NCBI RefSeq assembly: GCF_904426505.1 | Contig: NZ_CAJGBN010000072.1 | Span: 62,001 to 126,000 of the forward strand | Source of the DNA: Rubrivivax sp. A210 | Lineage (GTDB): Bacteria > Pseudomonadota > Gammaproteobacteria > Burkholderiales > Burkholderiaceae_C | Reading direction: 5' to 3' | Length of the DNA: 64,000 bases | In this document: piece after piece, positions 8,501 through 17,223 of the stretch | How the letters are laid out: each line of letters opens with the position of its first letter | How positions within the stretch are numbered: the stretch's first letter is position 1 | Program-made: the position numbers and the translations under genes | The notes under the pieces: model-generated | Told to the model about the DNA's origin: nothing | Database searches by the model: none | Seen by the model: the letters and a program-made list of their open reading frames with translations, nothing else

Positions 8501-8944
8501 ATGTTCGGCGCGCGTCGACGCCTGCGCAGCCTGGCCCGCATCATGCTGGCGGTGTGGTTGTTCGCGCTTGGCGCCGGTTCGGTGCATGGCTGCGTCGTCG
8601 GCCATGAACTGAGCCAGGGCGCCGCCGCCACGCCTTGCAGGGTGGCGCCCGCGGTCGATGAATTGAGCGCCGCCTTCGTTCACGAGGCGCCGCCCGCGCA
8701 TGCGGCCAACCCGTCGTGCGAGAAGTTCTGCGAGGTCGAAGCGGCCGGTGTGCCCAGCGCCAGTGCTGCCGCCCAGACCGCGCCTGCCGCCGCAGCCGCG
8801 GTGGTGTGGATGGCGCCGCCCCCGGCGCTTTCGCTGGCCGTGCAGGCCGCCCTCCACGCACCGCCAGCCCCGCGCCAGTCCGGCCCTGCCGGGGCCGGTG
8901 CGCGCATTCCCGTTGCCATCGCCTTTCTTCGCCTGACGCGGTAG
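8501..8944 (+). CDS. small secreted Cys/His-containing protein upstream of CusCBA genes
   Basis: The 147 aa product has a basic N-terminus and a hydrophobic segment (about residues 10-26, ARIMLAVWLFALGAGSVHG) that reads as a signal peptide or anchor. It then has scattered Cys and His (GCVVGHEL, a single Cys, NPSCEKFCEVEA), an Ala/Pro-rich middle and a short C-terminus. I do not recognise a family firmly; proteins of this kind preceding metal-efflux operons are sometimes annotated as CopL-like or DUF2946-like, and that comparison is loose. The CxxxC and His residues before a copper/silver-type RND system suggest periplasmic metal binding, an inference from context. An in-frame ATG at 8456 is an alternative start. 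Confidence 0.5.
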   Translation: MFGARRRLRSLARIMLAVWLFALGAGSVHGCVVGHELSQGAAATPCRVAPAVDELSAAFVHEAPPAHAANPSCEKFCEVEAAGVPSASAAAQTAPAAAAAVVWMAPPPALSLAVQAALHAPPAPRQSGPAGAGARIPVAIAFLRLTR

Positions 8945-9036
8945 CGCGCGGGCGGCCACCGCGCCGTCCCTGCCCGCCTGCAGTTCCGGCCCCCTCGGCC
9001 CCGAGGGGCGCTTCATCGAATGCGAAGGAAGCTTCC

Positions 9037-10317
9037 ATGTCCCCTTCCGTTCCGCGCCGGCGCCTCTGGCCCGCGCTGTGCCTGGCCTTTCTGACCGGGC
9101 CCGCTGGCGCCGCCGATCTGGGCGCCAGCCTGGAGAGCCTGCTGGACCACGCCCGCGCCCAGAGCCCCGAACTCGCGGCCATGCGCGCCGAGGCCGAGGC
9201 CGCCGCGCAGCGCGTGCAGCCGGCAGGCGCCCTGCCCGACCCCATGCTGCGCGTGGAGCTGGAAAACCTCACCAGCCGCAACAACGGTGGCCTGGGCGAG
9301 CGTCCCGGCCCGCTGCCGTGGAAGGTGGGCGAGATCAAGTACACGCTGTTGCAAAGCCTGCCGGCCTGGGGCAAGCGCGGGTTGAGGCAGGAGGTTGCCG
9401 CGGCCGACGTGGCCCAGGCCCAGGCGCGCAGTGCCGTGGCCTGGACCGAACTGGCGGCCAAGATCAAGACCGGCTATGCCCAGTACTACCAGGCGGCGGC
9501 CAATGAGCGGCTGACGCTGGAAGTGGTGGACCTGATGGCGCGGCTGGAGCAGCTGGCGCAGGCGCGCTATGCCGGCGGCCTGGTGGCGCAGCAGGACGCC
9601 ATCCGCGCCCAGCTGGAACAGACGGCGATGCGCGCCGAGCTGATCGCGCTGGACAACGACAAGCGCATGCTGCGCGCCAGGCTCAATGCGCTGCTGGCAC
9701 GCGAGCCGGCGGCACCGCTGGCCGAGCCCGAGGCGATGCGCCCGCTGCCCGAGGTGAGCGTGCGCGATGCGATGGCGCTGGCCGAGCGCGCCCGCGCCGC
9801 GAATCCCGCGCTCAAGGCCGAAGCAGCGCGGCTGCAGGGCGCCGAGCGCAACCGCGAGCTGGTGCGGCGCAACCGCTGGCCCGACGTGGCGGTGGGCATC
9901 TCGCCGACGCAGATGGGCGGCCGCGTCATGGCCTGGGGCCTGATGGTGGAGATGAACATCCCGCTGCAGCAGGAGTCGCGCCGCGCCCAGGAGCGCGAGG
10001 CCGATGCCATGGCCGGCGCGGCGCGCGCACGCAGCCAGGCCCTGGCCAGCGAGCTGCTGGGCGAGCTGGGCGAGAACCTATCTGCCATCGATGCCGCGCG
10101 GCGCAGCGAGGCGCTGATCACCAGCCAGCTGCTGCCGCAATCGGAGCTGAGCCTCTCCTCGGCGCTGGCCGCCTACGAGAACGGCAAGGTCGATTTCGCG
10201 ACCCTGCTCGACGCCCAGCGCCAGATCCGCAAGGCGCGGCAGGACAGGCTCAAGCTGCAGGTCGAGGCGCAGATGCGCCTGGCCGAGATCGAACGACTGG
10301 TGGGAGAAGCGCTGTGA
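9037..10317 (+). CDS. TolC-family outer membrane efflux protein (CusC/CzcC-like)
   Basis: The 426 aa product is the outer-membrane channel of a heavy-metal RND efflux system. It has a signal peptide (about 1-26, ending GPAGA/A) and two outer-membrane-efflux repeats rich in long amphipathic helices with Gln, Ala and Glu, as in CzcC/CusC. GAAGGAAG lies 7 nt before the ATG at 9037, which fixes the start. The stop overlaps the GTG start of the adaptor gene by 4 nt (GTGA), so the two are co-translated. Substrate class is inferred from the CusB/CusA-like partners downstream. It is shorter than E. coli CusC and lacks an obvious lipobox. Confidence 0.88.
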   Translation: MSPSVPRRRLWPALCLAFLTGPAGAADLGASLESLLDHARAQSPELAAMRAEAEAAAQRVQPAGALPDPMLRVELENLTSRNNGGLGERPGPLPWKVGEIKYTLLQSLPAWGKRGLRQEVAAADVAQAQARSAVAWTELAAKIKTGYAQYYQAAANERLTLEVVDLMARLEQLAQARYAGGLVAQQDAIRAQLEQTAMRAELIALDNDKRMLRARLNALLAREPAAPLAEPEAMRPLPEVSVRDAMALAERARAANPALKAEAARLQGAERNRELVRRNRWPDVAVGISPTQMGGRVMAWGLMVEMNIPLQQESRRAQEREADAMAGAARARSQALASELLGELGENLSAIDAARRSEALITSQLLPQSELSLSSALAAYENGKVDFATLLDAQRQIRKARQDRLKLQVEAQMRLAEIERLVGEAL

Positions 10318-11963
10318 ACGCAAGCAAGACCCTGATTGCCGTGCTCGCCCTGGCCGCCGTCGGCGGCCTGGGCTATGTCGCCGGCCGCGGCAGCCCTGCC
10401 GTGTCTCCCGGGTTGAGCGCCGCCGGCTCCGCCGCATCCGCTGTCGCCGCGCCCAAGGCGCGCAAGCTGCTCTACTACCGCAACCCCATGGGGTTGGACG
10501 ACAAGTCCCCCGTGCCCAAGAAAGACCAGATGGGCATGGACTACATCGCGGTCTACGACGGCGAGGACGAAGAGCAGGCCCAGCCCGGCACCCCGGGCGG
10601 CGCCGGCCAGATCCGCATCAGCACCGAGAAGGTGCAGAAGCTGGGCGTGCGCACCGAGGCCGCGAGCCGGCGCCTGCTGGGCCGCACGGTGCGCGCCTCG
10701 GGCCGGGTCGAGCCCGACGAGCGCCGCATGGCCACCATCGCGCCCAGGTTCGAGGGCTATGTCGAGCGCCTGCACGTCAACGTGACCGGACAGCCGGTGA
10801 CGCGCGGCGAGCCGCTGTTCGAGGTCTACAGCCCCGAGCTGGTGTCGGCCCAGCGCGAGTACGCCATTGCCATGCAGGGCGTGCAGGCCATGAAGGCTGC
10901 CGGCGGCGAGGCCCAGGCCGGCATGAAGCAGCTCGCCGAATCCGCCCTGGCGCGGCTGCGCAACTGGGATCTCTCGGCCGAGCAGGTGGAGGCCCTGGTG
11001 CGCACCGGCGAGGTCAGGCGCACCGTCACCTTCCGCTCGCCGGTGTCGGGCATCGTGACCGAGAAGAAGGCGCTGCAGGGCATGCGCTTCATGCCGGGCG
11101 AGGCGCTCTACCAGGTCACCGACCTGTCGTCGGTGTGGGTGATGGCCGATGTCTTCGAACAGGACCTGGCCCTGGTGAAGCCGGGCGCGCGGGCGCGCGT
11201 GCGGCTCAACGCCTACCCCAACCAGGTCTTCGACGGCACCGTCACCTACATCTATCCCACGCTCAAGGCCGAGACGCGCACGGTGCCGGTGCGCATCGAG
11301 CTGGCCAATCCGCGCCAGCTGCTCAAGCCGGCGATGTTTGCCCAGGTCGACCTGCAGGTCGGCAGCCAGAAGCCGGTGCTGACCATCCCCGATTCAGCTG
11401 TCATCGACAGCGGCACGCGCCGCATCGTGCTGGTGCAGCTGGCGGAAGGCCGCTTCGAGCCGCGCGAGGTGAAGCTGGGCGAGCGCGGCGAGCACTACGA
11501 CGAGGTGCTCGAAGGCGTGGGCGAGGGCGAGAAGGTGGTGGTGGCCGCCAACTTCCTGCTCGATGCCGAGAGCAACCTCAAGGCCGCCATCGGCGGCCTG
11601 GGCGGGGCTGCGGCGGCACCCAGCGCCGGCCGCGCGCCGGGCGCGGTGGGGCACAAGGCCCAGGGCACGGTGGACGCGCTCGACGCCGCCGCCGGCACCG
11701 TGACCCTGCACCACGGCGCCGTCGAGACGCTGCAATGGCCGGCTATGACGATGGATTTCAAGGTCGCGAACGCGGCCCTGCTCAAGGACCTCAAGCCCGG
11801 CGTCGCGGTGAGCTTCGAGTTCGTCGAGCGCAAGCCGGGCGAGTGGGTGGTCACCAGCCTCACGCCTGCTGGCGCCGCTGCGGCGGCGCCGCCGGCCAAG
11901 GACGGTGCGACGCCCATGCCGGCCCCCGCTCCCGCCCCCAAGAGCGGCCACGCCGGCCACTGA
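10314..11963 (+). CDS. cusB: RND periplasmic adaptor, CusB-like with HMBD and CusF-like domains
   Basis: The 549 aa membrane-fusion protein starts with GTG overlapping the previous stop. Domains in order: signal/anchor (about 1-22); a heavy-metal-binding domain (about 55-85; YYRNPMGLDDKSPVPKKDQM, then GMDYIAVY); the CusB barrel-sandwich/beta-barrel core (about 95-410); and a C-terminal CusF-like domain (about 445-520) with VTLHHGAVETLQWPAMTMDF, in which the His, Trp and two Met of the CusF Cu(I)/Ag(I) site are present. The protein ends in a Pro/Ala linker and HAGH. CusF is often a separate chaperone; here it is fused to the adaptor. Copper/silver specificity is supported by the Met/His motifs but not proven. 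Confidence 0.9.
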   Translation: MNASKTLIAVLALAAVGGLGYVAGRGSPAVSPGLSAAGSAASAVAAPKARKLLYYRNPMGLDDKSPVPKKDQMGMDYIAVYDGEDEEQAQPGTPGGAGQIRISTEKVQKLGVRTEAASRRLLGRTVRASGRVEPDERRMATIAPRFEGYVERLHVNVTGQPVTRGEPLFEVYSPELVSAQREYAIAMQGVQAMKAAGGEAQAGMKQLAESALARLRNWDLSAEQVEALVRTGEVRRTVTFRSPVSGIVTEKKALQGMRFMPGEALYQVTDLSSVWVMADVFEQDLALVKPGARARVRLNAYPNQVFDGTVTYIYPTLKAETRTVPVRIELANPRQLLKPAMFAQVDLQVGSQKPVLTIPDSAVIDSGTRRIVLVQLAEGRFEPREVKLGERGEHYDEVLEGVGEGEKVVVAANFLLDAESNLKAAIGGLGGAAAAPSAGRAPGAVGHKAQGTVDALDAAAGTVTLHHGAVETLQWPAMTMDFKVANAALLKDLKPGVAVSFEFVERKPGEWVVTSLTPAGAAAAAPPAKDGATPMPAPAPAPKSGHAGH

Positions 11964-11973
11964 AGGAAGCGCC

Positions 11974-14900
11974 ATGCTGACCAGGATCATCCAGTGGTCG
12001 GGCCGCAACCCCTTCCTCGTGCTGCTGGCGACGCTGTTCATCGTCATCGCCGGCGTCGTCGCGGTGATGAAGACCCCGCTGGACGCGCTGCCCGACCTGT
12101 CCGACGTGCAGGTCATCGTCTACACCGAATACCCCGGCCAGGCGCCGCAGGTGGTGGAAGACCAGGTGACCTACCCGCTCACCACGGCCATGCTGGGCGT
12201 GCCCAGTTCCAAGGTCGTGCGCGGCTTCTCCGTCTTCGGCGCCTCCTTCGTCTACGTCATCTTCGAGGACGGCACCGACATCTACTGGGCGCGCAGCCGC
12301 GTGCTCGAATACCTCAACTTCGCCGCCGCCCGCCTGCCCAAGGGCGTGTCGCCGGCGCTGGGGCCTGATGCCACTGGCGTCGGCTGGGTCTACCAGTACG
12401 CGCTGCTGGCCAAGAACAAGACGCTGGCCGAGCTGCGCACCATCCAGGACTGGTATGTGCGCTACCAGCTCACCAAGGCCCACGGCGTGGCCGAGGTGGC
12501 CTCCATCGGCGGCTTCGTGCAGACCTACCAGGTCACGGTGGACCCGCTCAAGCTGCGCAGCTTCGGCATCTCGCTGGCCAAGGTGGGCCAGGTCATCCGC
12601 GATTCCAACCGCGATGTCGGCGGGCGCGTCGTCGAGATGGCCGAGACCGAGTACATGGTGCGCGGCAAGGGCTATCTGCGCGGCAGCGGCGACATCGAGC
12701 AGCTGGTGGTGAAGAACGACCGCGGCACCTCGGTGCTGATCCGCGACATCGCGCGTGTCGAGCTGGCACCCGACGAGCGCCGCGGCCTCACCGAGCTGAA
12801 CGGCGAGGGCGAGGTGGTGAGCGGCATCGCGATGTCGCGCTACGGCCAGAACGCGCTGGAGGTGATCAGCAACATCAAGGCCAAGATCACCGAGATCACC
12901 GCCGGCCTGCCCGCGGGCGTGAGCATAGAAGCGGTCTACGACCGCAGCGACCTCATCCACCGCGCCATCGCCACGCTGCAGCGCACGCTGATCGAGGAAA
13001 GCCTCATCGTCGCCGCGGTCTGCGTGGTCTTCCTGTTGCATGTGCGCTCGGCCCTGGTGGCCATCCTGATGCTGCCGGTGGGCGTGCTGATCGCCTTCAT
13101 CGCGATGCGCCTCTTGGGCATGAACTCCAACCTGATGAGCCTGGGCGGCATTGCCATCGCCATCGGCGCCATGGTCGACGCTGCCATCGTGATGATAGAA
13201 AACGCCCACAAGCACCTCGAGCGCCTGCCCGAGGAGCACACGACCGCCGAGCGTGCCGAGGCCATGCTCGAGGCCTGCAAGGAGGTGGGGCCGGCGCTCT
13301 TCTTCTCGCTGCTCATCATCACCGTGTCCTTCCTGCCGGTGTTCACGCTGGAATCGCAGGAGGGGCGCCTCTTCTCGCCGCTGGCCTATACCAAGACCTT
13401 CTCGATGGCCGGCGCGGCCATGCTTTCGGTGACGCTGGTGCCGGTGCTGATGCTGCTCTTCATCCGCGGCAAGGTCATGCCCGAGGCGAAGAACCCGGTC
13501 AACCGCTTCCTGATCTGGGCCTACCGGCCGCTGATCGCCGGCGTGATGCGCTGGAAGCTGCTCACCATCTTCATCGCCGCGGCGGTGTTGGCCGCCTCCT
13601 GGGTGCCGGCCTCGCGCCTGGGCAGCGAGTTCATGCCCACGCTCAACGAGGGCACGCTGCTCTACATGCCGGCCTCGCTGCCGGGCATGTCCATCACCAA
13701 GGCCGCCGAGGTGCTGCAGACCCAGGACAAGATCATCAAGAGCTTTCCCGAGGTGGCCTCGGTCTACGGCAAGGCCGGCCGCGCCAACACCGCCACCGAC
13801 CCGGCGCCGACCGAGATGTTCGAGACGGTGATCAACCTCAAGCCCGAATCGGAATGGCGCGCCGGCATGACCACCGACAAGCTCATCGCCGAGCTGGACA
13901 AGGCGCTGCAGTTCCCCGGCATCTCCAACGCCTGGACCATGCCCATCAAGGCGCGCATCGACATGCTGTCCACCGGCATCCGCACGCCCATCGGCATCAA
14001 GGTCTTCGGCAAGGACCTGGCCGAGATGGAGCGCCTGGCCAAGGAGATCGAGGCCGTGGTCAAGAAGGTGCCGGGCACGACCTCGGCCTTCGCCGAACGC
14101 ATCACCGGCGGCAGCTACCTCACGGTGGAGCCCAACCGCGCCCAGCTGGCGCGCTACGGCCTCTCGGTGGGCGAGTTGCAGGACGTGATCGGCACCGCGC
14201 TGGGCGGCGAGATGGTGACGACCATGGTCGAGGGGCGCGAGCGCTTCGGTGTCACCGTGCGCTACCCGCGCGAGCTGCGCAGCAGCCCGCAGCAGATCGA
14301 GCGCGAAGTGCTGGTGCCCACGATGGACGGCGGCATGGTGCCGCTGGGCCAGGTGGCGCGCATCGTGGTCGAGCGCGGCACGCCGGGCATACGCACCGAG
14401 AACGCGCTGCTCTCGGCCTACATCTTCGTCGACATCCGCGACCGCGACATCGGCTCCTACGTGGCCGATGCGCGCAAGGCGGTGGCCGAGGCGGTGGCCT
14501 TCCCGAGCGGCTACTACATCACCTGGAGCGGCCAGTTCGAGTACATGGAGCGCGCGGTCGAGAAGATGAAGATCGTGATCCCGGTGACGCTGCTGACCAT
14601 CTTCCTGCTGCTCTACCTGAACTTCCGCCGCATGACCGAGACGCTGATCGTGATGCTCTCCGTGCCCTTCGCGCTGGTGGGCGGGGTCTGGCTGATGGCG
14701 GCGCTCGGCTACAACCTCTCGGTGGCGGTGGCGGTGGGCTTCATCGCGCTGGCCGGCGTGGCGGCCGAGACCGGCGTCGTGATGCTGATCTACCTCGACC
14801 ACGCCTGGCAGGCGGCGCAGGCCCGCTGCCGCGCCGAGGGCCGGGCGCCGCAGGCGGACGATCTCTACGGCGCGGTGATGGAAGGCGCGGTCGAGCGCGT

Positions 14901-15108
14901 GCGGCCCAAGATGATGACGGTGGTGGCCATCATGGCCGGCCTGCTGCCCATCCTGTGGGGCACCGGCACCGGCTCCGAGGTGATGAGCCGCATCGCCGCG
15001 CCCATGGTGGGCGGCATGTTGTCATCAACGGTGCTGACGCTGGTGGTCATTCCTGCGCTTTATGCGCTGGTAAAAGGTTGGCAGATGCGGCGCGATGCCC
15101 GCTGCTAA
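11974..15108 (+). CDS. cusA: heavy-metal RND transporter, CusA-like
   Basis: The 1044 aa inner-membrane pump has GAAGGAAG before its ATG. It shows the CusA/CzcA signatures DALPDLSDVQVIVYTEYPGQ and GTDIYWARSRVLEYL. Compared with E. coli CusA as recalled, the three metal-relay methionines are conserved in context (LLYMPAS, PTEMFET, RIDMLSTGI), and so are the charged membrane residues (Asp in AMVDAAIVMIENAHKH, Glu in GVAAETGVVMLIYLDHAW, Lys in VRPKMMTVVAI). That supports Cu(I)/Ag(I) rather than Co/Zn/Cd export. The length is full. It completes a cusCBA-type operon with no regulator gene beside it. Confidence 0.93.
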   Translation: MLTRIIQWSGRNPFLVLLATLFIVIAGVVAVMKTPLDALPDLSDVQVIVYTEYPGQAPQVVEDQVTYPLTTAMLGVPSSKVVRGFSVFGASFVYVIFEDGTDIYWARSRVLEYLNFAAARLPKGVSPALGPDATGVGWVYQYALLAKNKTLAELRTIQDWYVRYQLTKAHGVAEVASIGGFVQTYQVTVDPLKLRSFGISLAKVGQVIRDSNRDVGGRVVEMAETEYMVRGKGYLRGSGDIEQLVVKNDRGTSVLIRDIARVELAPDERRGLTELNGEGEVVSGIAMSRYGQNALEVISNIKAKITEITAGLPAGVSIEAVYDRSDLIHRAIATLQRTLIEESLIVAAVCVVFLLHVRSALVAILMLPVGVLIAFIAMRLLGMNSNLMSLGGIAIAIGAMVDAAIVMIENAHKHLERLPEEHTTAERAEAMLEACKEVGPALFFSLLIITVSFLPVFTLESQEGRLFSPLAYTKTFSMAGAAMLSVTLVPVLMLLFIRGKVMPEAKNPVNRFLIWAYRPLIAGVMRWKLLTIFIAAAVLAASWVPASRLGSEFMPTLNEGTLLYMPASLPGMSITKAAEVLQTQDKIIKSFPEVASVYGKAGRANTATDPAPTEMFETVINLKPESEWRAGMTTDKLIAELDKALQFPGISNAWTMPIKARIDMLSTGIRTPIGIKVFGKDLAEMERLAKEIEAVVKKVPGTTSAFAERITGGSYLTVEPNRAQLARYGLSVGELQDVIGTALGGEMVTTMVEGRERFGVTVRYPRELRSSPQQIEREVLVPTMDGGMVPLGQVARIVVERGTPGIRTENALLSAYIFVDIRDRDIGSYVADARKAVAEAVAFPSGYYITWSGQFEYMERAVEKMKIVIPVTLLTIFLLLYLNFRRMTETLIVMLSVPFALVGGVWLMAALGYNLSVAVAVGFIALAGVAAETGVVMLIYLDHAWQAAQARCRAEGRAPQADDLYGAVMEGAVERVRPKMMTVVAIMAGLLPILWGTGTGSEVMSRIAAPMVGGMLSSTVLTLVVIPALYALVKGWQMRRDARC

Positions 15109-15215
15109 TATCTCCCGCCGTCCCCGCTGCCCAGGCCCCCCGATGTCGCCAGCCGCCTTTGTCCCGCCGGCCGATCCGCGCCCGAAGCTCCGGGTCGGCT
15201 GACGACCGCGCCGGC

Positions 15216-16940
15216 ATGCCCAGCACCTACACCTACCCGCGCTACGCCTACCGGCGCCCGGCCGAGCTCGACAGCCCCGGCGCCACGCCGCGCCACCCGG
15301 TGGTGGTGGTGGGCGCCGGCCCGGTGGGCCTGGCGACGGCCATCGATCTGGCCCAGCAGGGCCTGGCGGTGGTGCTGCTCGACGACGACGACACCGTCAG
15401 CGTCGGCTCGCGCGGCCTGTGCTATGCCAAGCGCACGCTGGAGGTGCTCGACCGCCTGGGCTGCGGCGAGGCCGTCGCCGCCAAGGGCGTGACCTGGAAC
15501 ATCGGCCGCACCTTTTTCGGCAATGAAGAGGTCTTCCGCTTCAACCTGCAGCCCGAGCCCGACCACCACCGGCCGGGCATGGTCAACCTGCAGCAGTACC
15601 ACCTCGAAGAGTTCATGGTGCGCCGCGCCGCCGCGCTGCCGTTCATCGACCTGCGCTGGAAGCACCGCGTCGTTGCGGTGGCGCCGCAGGACGACGGCGT
15701 GCGCGTCGAGGTGCAGACCGCCGACGGCCGCTATGCGCTGCAGGCCGACTGGCTGGTGGTGGCCGACGGCGCGCGCAGCCCGGTGCGCACCATGCTGGGC
15801 CTGGAGGTCGAGGGCAAGGTCTTCCGCGACCGCTTTCTCATCGTCGATGTGGTGCTCAAGCAGCCCATGTTCGCCGGCAACTCGGCCGAGCGCTGGTTCT
15901 GGTTCGAGCCGCCCTTCCACCCCGGCGCCGGCGCCCAGGCCGGCACCGGCGCGCCGGCCAGCAGCAGCGTGCTGCTGCACCGCGAGGCCGACAACGTCTG
16001 GCGCATCGATTTCCAGCTCGGCTGGGGCGCCGACCCCGAACTGGAAGCCCGGCCCGAGCGGGTGATTCCGCGCCTGCATGCGATGCTGGGGCCCGACGCC
16101 GAGTTCGATCTCGAATGGGTCAGCGTCTACACCTTCCAGTGCCGGCGCCTGCAGCGCCTGCGCCACGGCCGCGTGCTCTTCGCCGGCGATGCGGCCCACC
16201 AGGTCTCGCCCTTCGGTGCCCGCGGCGCCAACTCCGGCGTCCAGGACGCCGACAACCTGGGCTGGAAGCTCGCGCTGGTGCTGCAGGGGCACGCGAGCGA
16301 GGCCTTGCTCGACAGCTACAGCGACGAGCGCATCGCCGCGGCCGACGAGAACATCCTCGAGTCGACACGCTCGACCGACTTCATCACCCCCAGGAGCCAG
16401 GTGGCCAAGGACTTCCGCGACGCCGTGCTGACGCTGGCGCGCGAACACCCCTTCGCCCGCCTGCTGGTCAACTCCGGCCGCCTTTCGGTGCCGGCCCAGC
16501 TCGGCCGTTCGCCATTGAACACGCCCGACCGGGCCGTCTTCGAATGCCGCATGGCACCGGGCTCGGCGATGGAAGACGCGCCGCTGCGCCATCAGGGCCA
16601 GGACGGCTGGTTGCTGCAGCATGCCGGCGGGCGCTTCGTGATGATGCTTTTCGCGCCCACCACGGCGCTAGACGCCGCGGCCCAGGCCGCCATCCGTGCG
16701 CTGGCAGGGGCGCCGCTGGCAGTTCACACCCTGCTCATCGTCAGCCGTGACGCCGCGGGCGAGCCGCCGGCCGGCTGCACCGTGCTGCTCGACCACCGCC
16801 AACTGGTGGCGCGCCGCTACGGCGCCCGCCCCGGCAGCGTCTACCTGCTGCGCCCCGACCAGCATGTGGCCGCGCGCTGGCACCACCTGAGCCTGCCCGA
16901 GGTGAACGCCGCGCTGGCGCGCGCCACCGCCCAAGTCTGA
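15216..16940 (+). CDS. FAD-dependent aromatic-ring monooxygenase (MhpA/PheA-like)
   Basis: The 574 aa flavoprotein has an N-terminal Rossmann motif (VVVVGAGPVGLATAIDLAQQ, about residues 28-47), the DG motif (WLVVADGARSPVRTMLGLE, about 180-200) and the second FAD motif (GRVLFAGDAAHQVSPFGARG, about 318-337), followed by a C-terminal thioredoxin-like region. This is the layout of the class A hydroxylase family that includes 3-(3-hydroxyphenyl)propionate hydroxylase and phenol hydroxylase. The next two genes encode a DUF2783 protein and fumarylacetoacetase, so an aromatic acid feeding a homogentisate- or gentisate-type pathway is a likely substrate, but it cannot be named. Confidence 0.85.
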   Translation: MPSTYTYPRYAYRRPAELDSPGATPRHPVVVVGAGPVGLATAIDLAQQGLAVVLLDDDDTVSVGSRGLCYAKRTLEVLDRLGCGEAVAAKGVTWNIGRTFFGNEEVFRFNLQPEPDHHRPGMVNLQQYHLEEFMVRRAAALPFIDLRWKHRVVAVAPQDDGVRVEVQTADGRYALQADWLVVADGARSPVRTMLGLEVEGKVFRDRFLIVDVVLKQPMFAGNSAERWFWFEPPFHPGAGAQAGTGAPASSSVLLHREADNVWRIDFQLGWGADPELEARPERVIPRLHAMLGPDAEFDLEWVSVYTFQCRRLQRLRHGRVLFAGDAAHQVSPFGARGANSGVQDADNLGWKLALVLQGHASEALLDSYSDERIAAADENILESTRSTDFITPRSQVAKDFRDAVLTLAREHPFARLLVNSGRLSVPAQLGRSPLNTPDRAVFECRMAPGSAMEDAPLRHQGQDGWLLQHAGGRFVMMLFAPTTALDAAAQAAIRALAGAPLAVHTLLIVSRDAAGEPPAGCTVLLDHRQLVARRYGARPGSVYLLRPDQHVAARWHHLSLPEVNAALARATAQV

Positions 16941-16965
16941 GATGTAGCGCGATGAGTGACCTGCC

Positions 16966-17223
16966 ATGAGTGACCTGATCACCCAGCCCCATTTCGGCAC
17001 GCCCGGCGAGGTGCCGCGCCAGGCCTACACGCCCGGCGACGATTTCTACGAAATCCTGATGGAGGCTCACCGCGACCTCGGCGACGCCGAGAGCCGGCTG
17101 GTCAACGCCCGCCTGATCCTGCTGCTGGCCAACCACATAGGCGACCTTGGCGTGCTGCGCCAGGCGCTGCGTGCTGCGCGTGCCGGCGTGGGGCCGGCCG
17201 CCGCCGGGCCCGTGCCGGCATGA
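16966..17223 (+). CDS. DUF2783 domain-containing protein
   Basis: This 85 aa protein matches DUF2783 as recalled: GDDFYEILMEAHRDLGDAES, then RLVNARLILLLANHIGDL and a short Ala/Pro-rich tail. The family is small, of unknown function, and typically found beside FAD monooxygenases and aromatic-degradation genes, as here. The ATG at 16966 is used; an ATG 14 nt upstream lies in a copy of the same 12-base sequence (ATGAGTGACCTG) but runs into a stop after five codons. The stop overlaps the fumarylacetoacetase start as ATGA. An accessory role to the monooxygenase is inferred from context. Confidence 0.8.
   Translation: MSDLITQPHFGTPGEVPRQAYTPGDDFYEILMEAHRDLGDAESRLVNARLILLLANHIGDLGVLRQALRAARAGVGPAAAGPVPA

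Noticed and set aside
11860..14802. Long minus-strand open frame opposite cusA
   Set aside because: His/Asp/Gln-rich low-information translation; it is the complement of the well-supported CusA-like gene.
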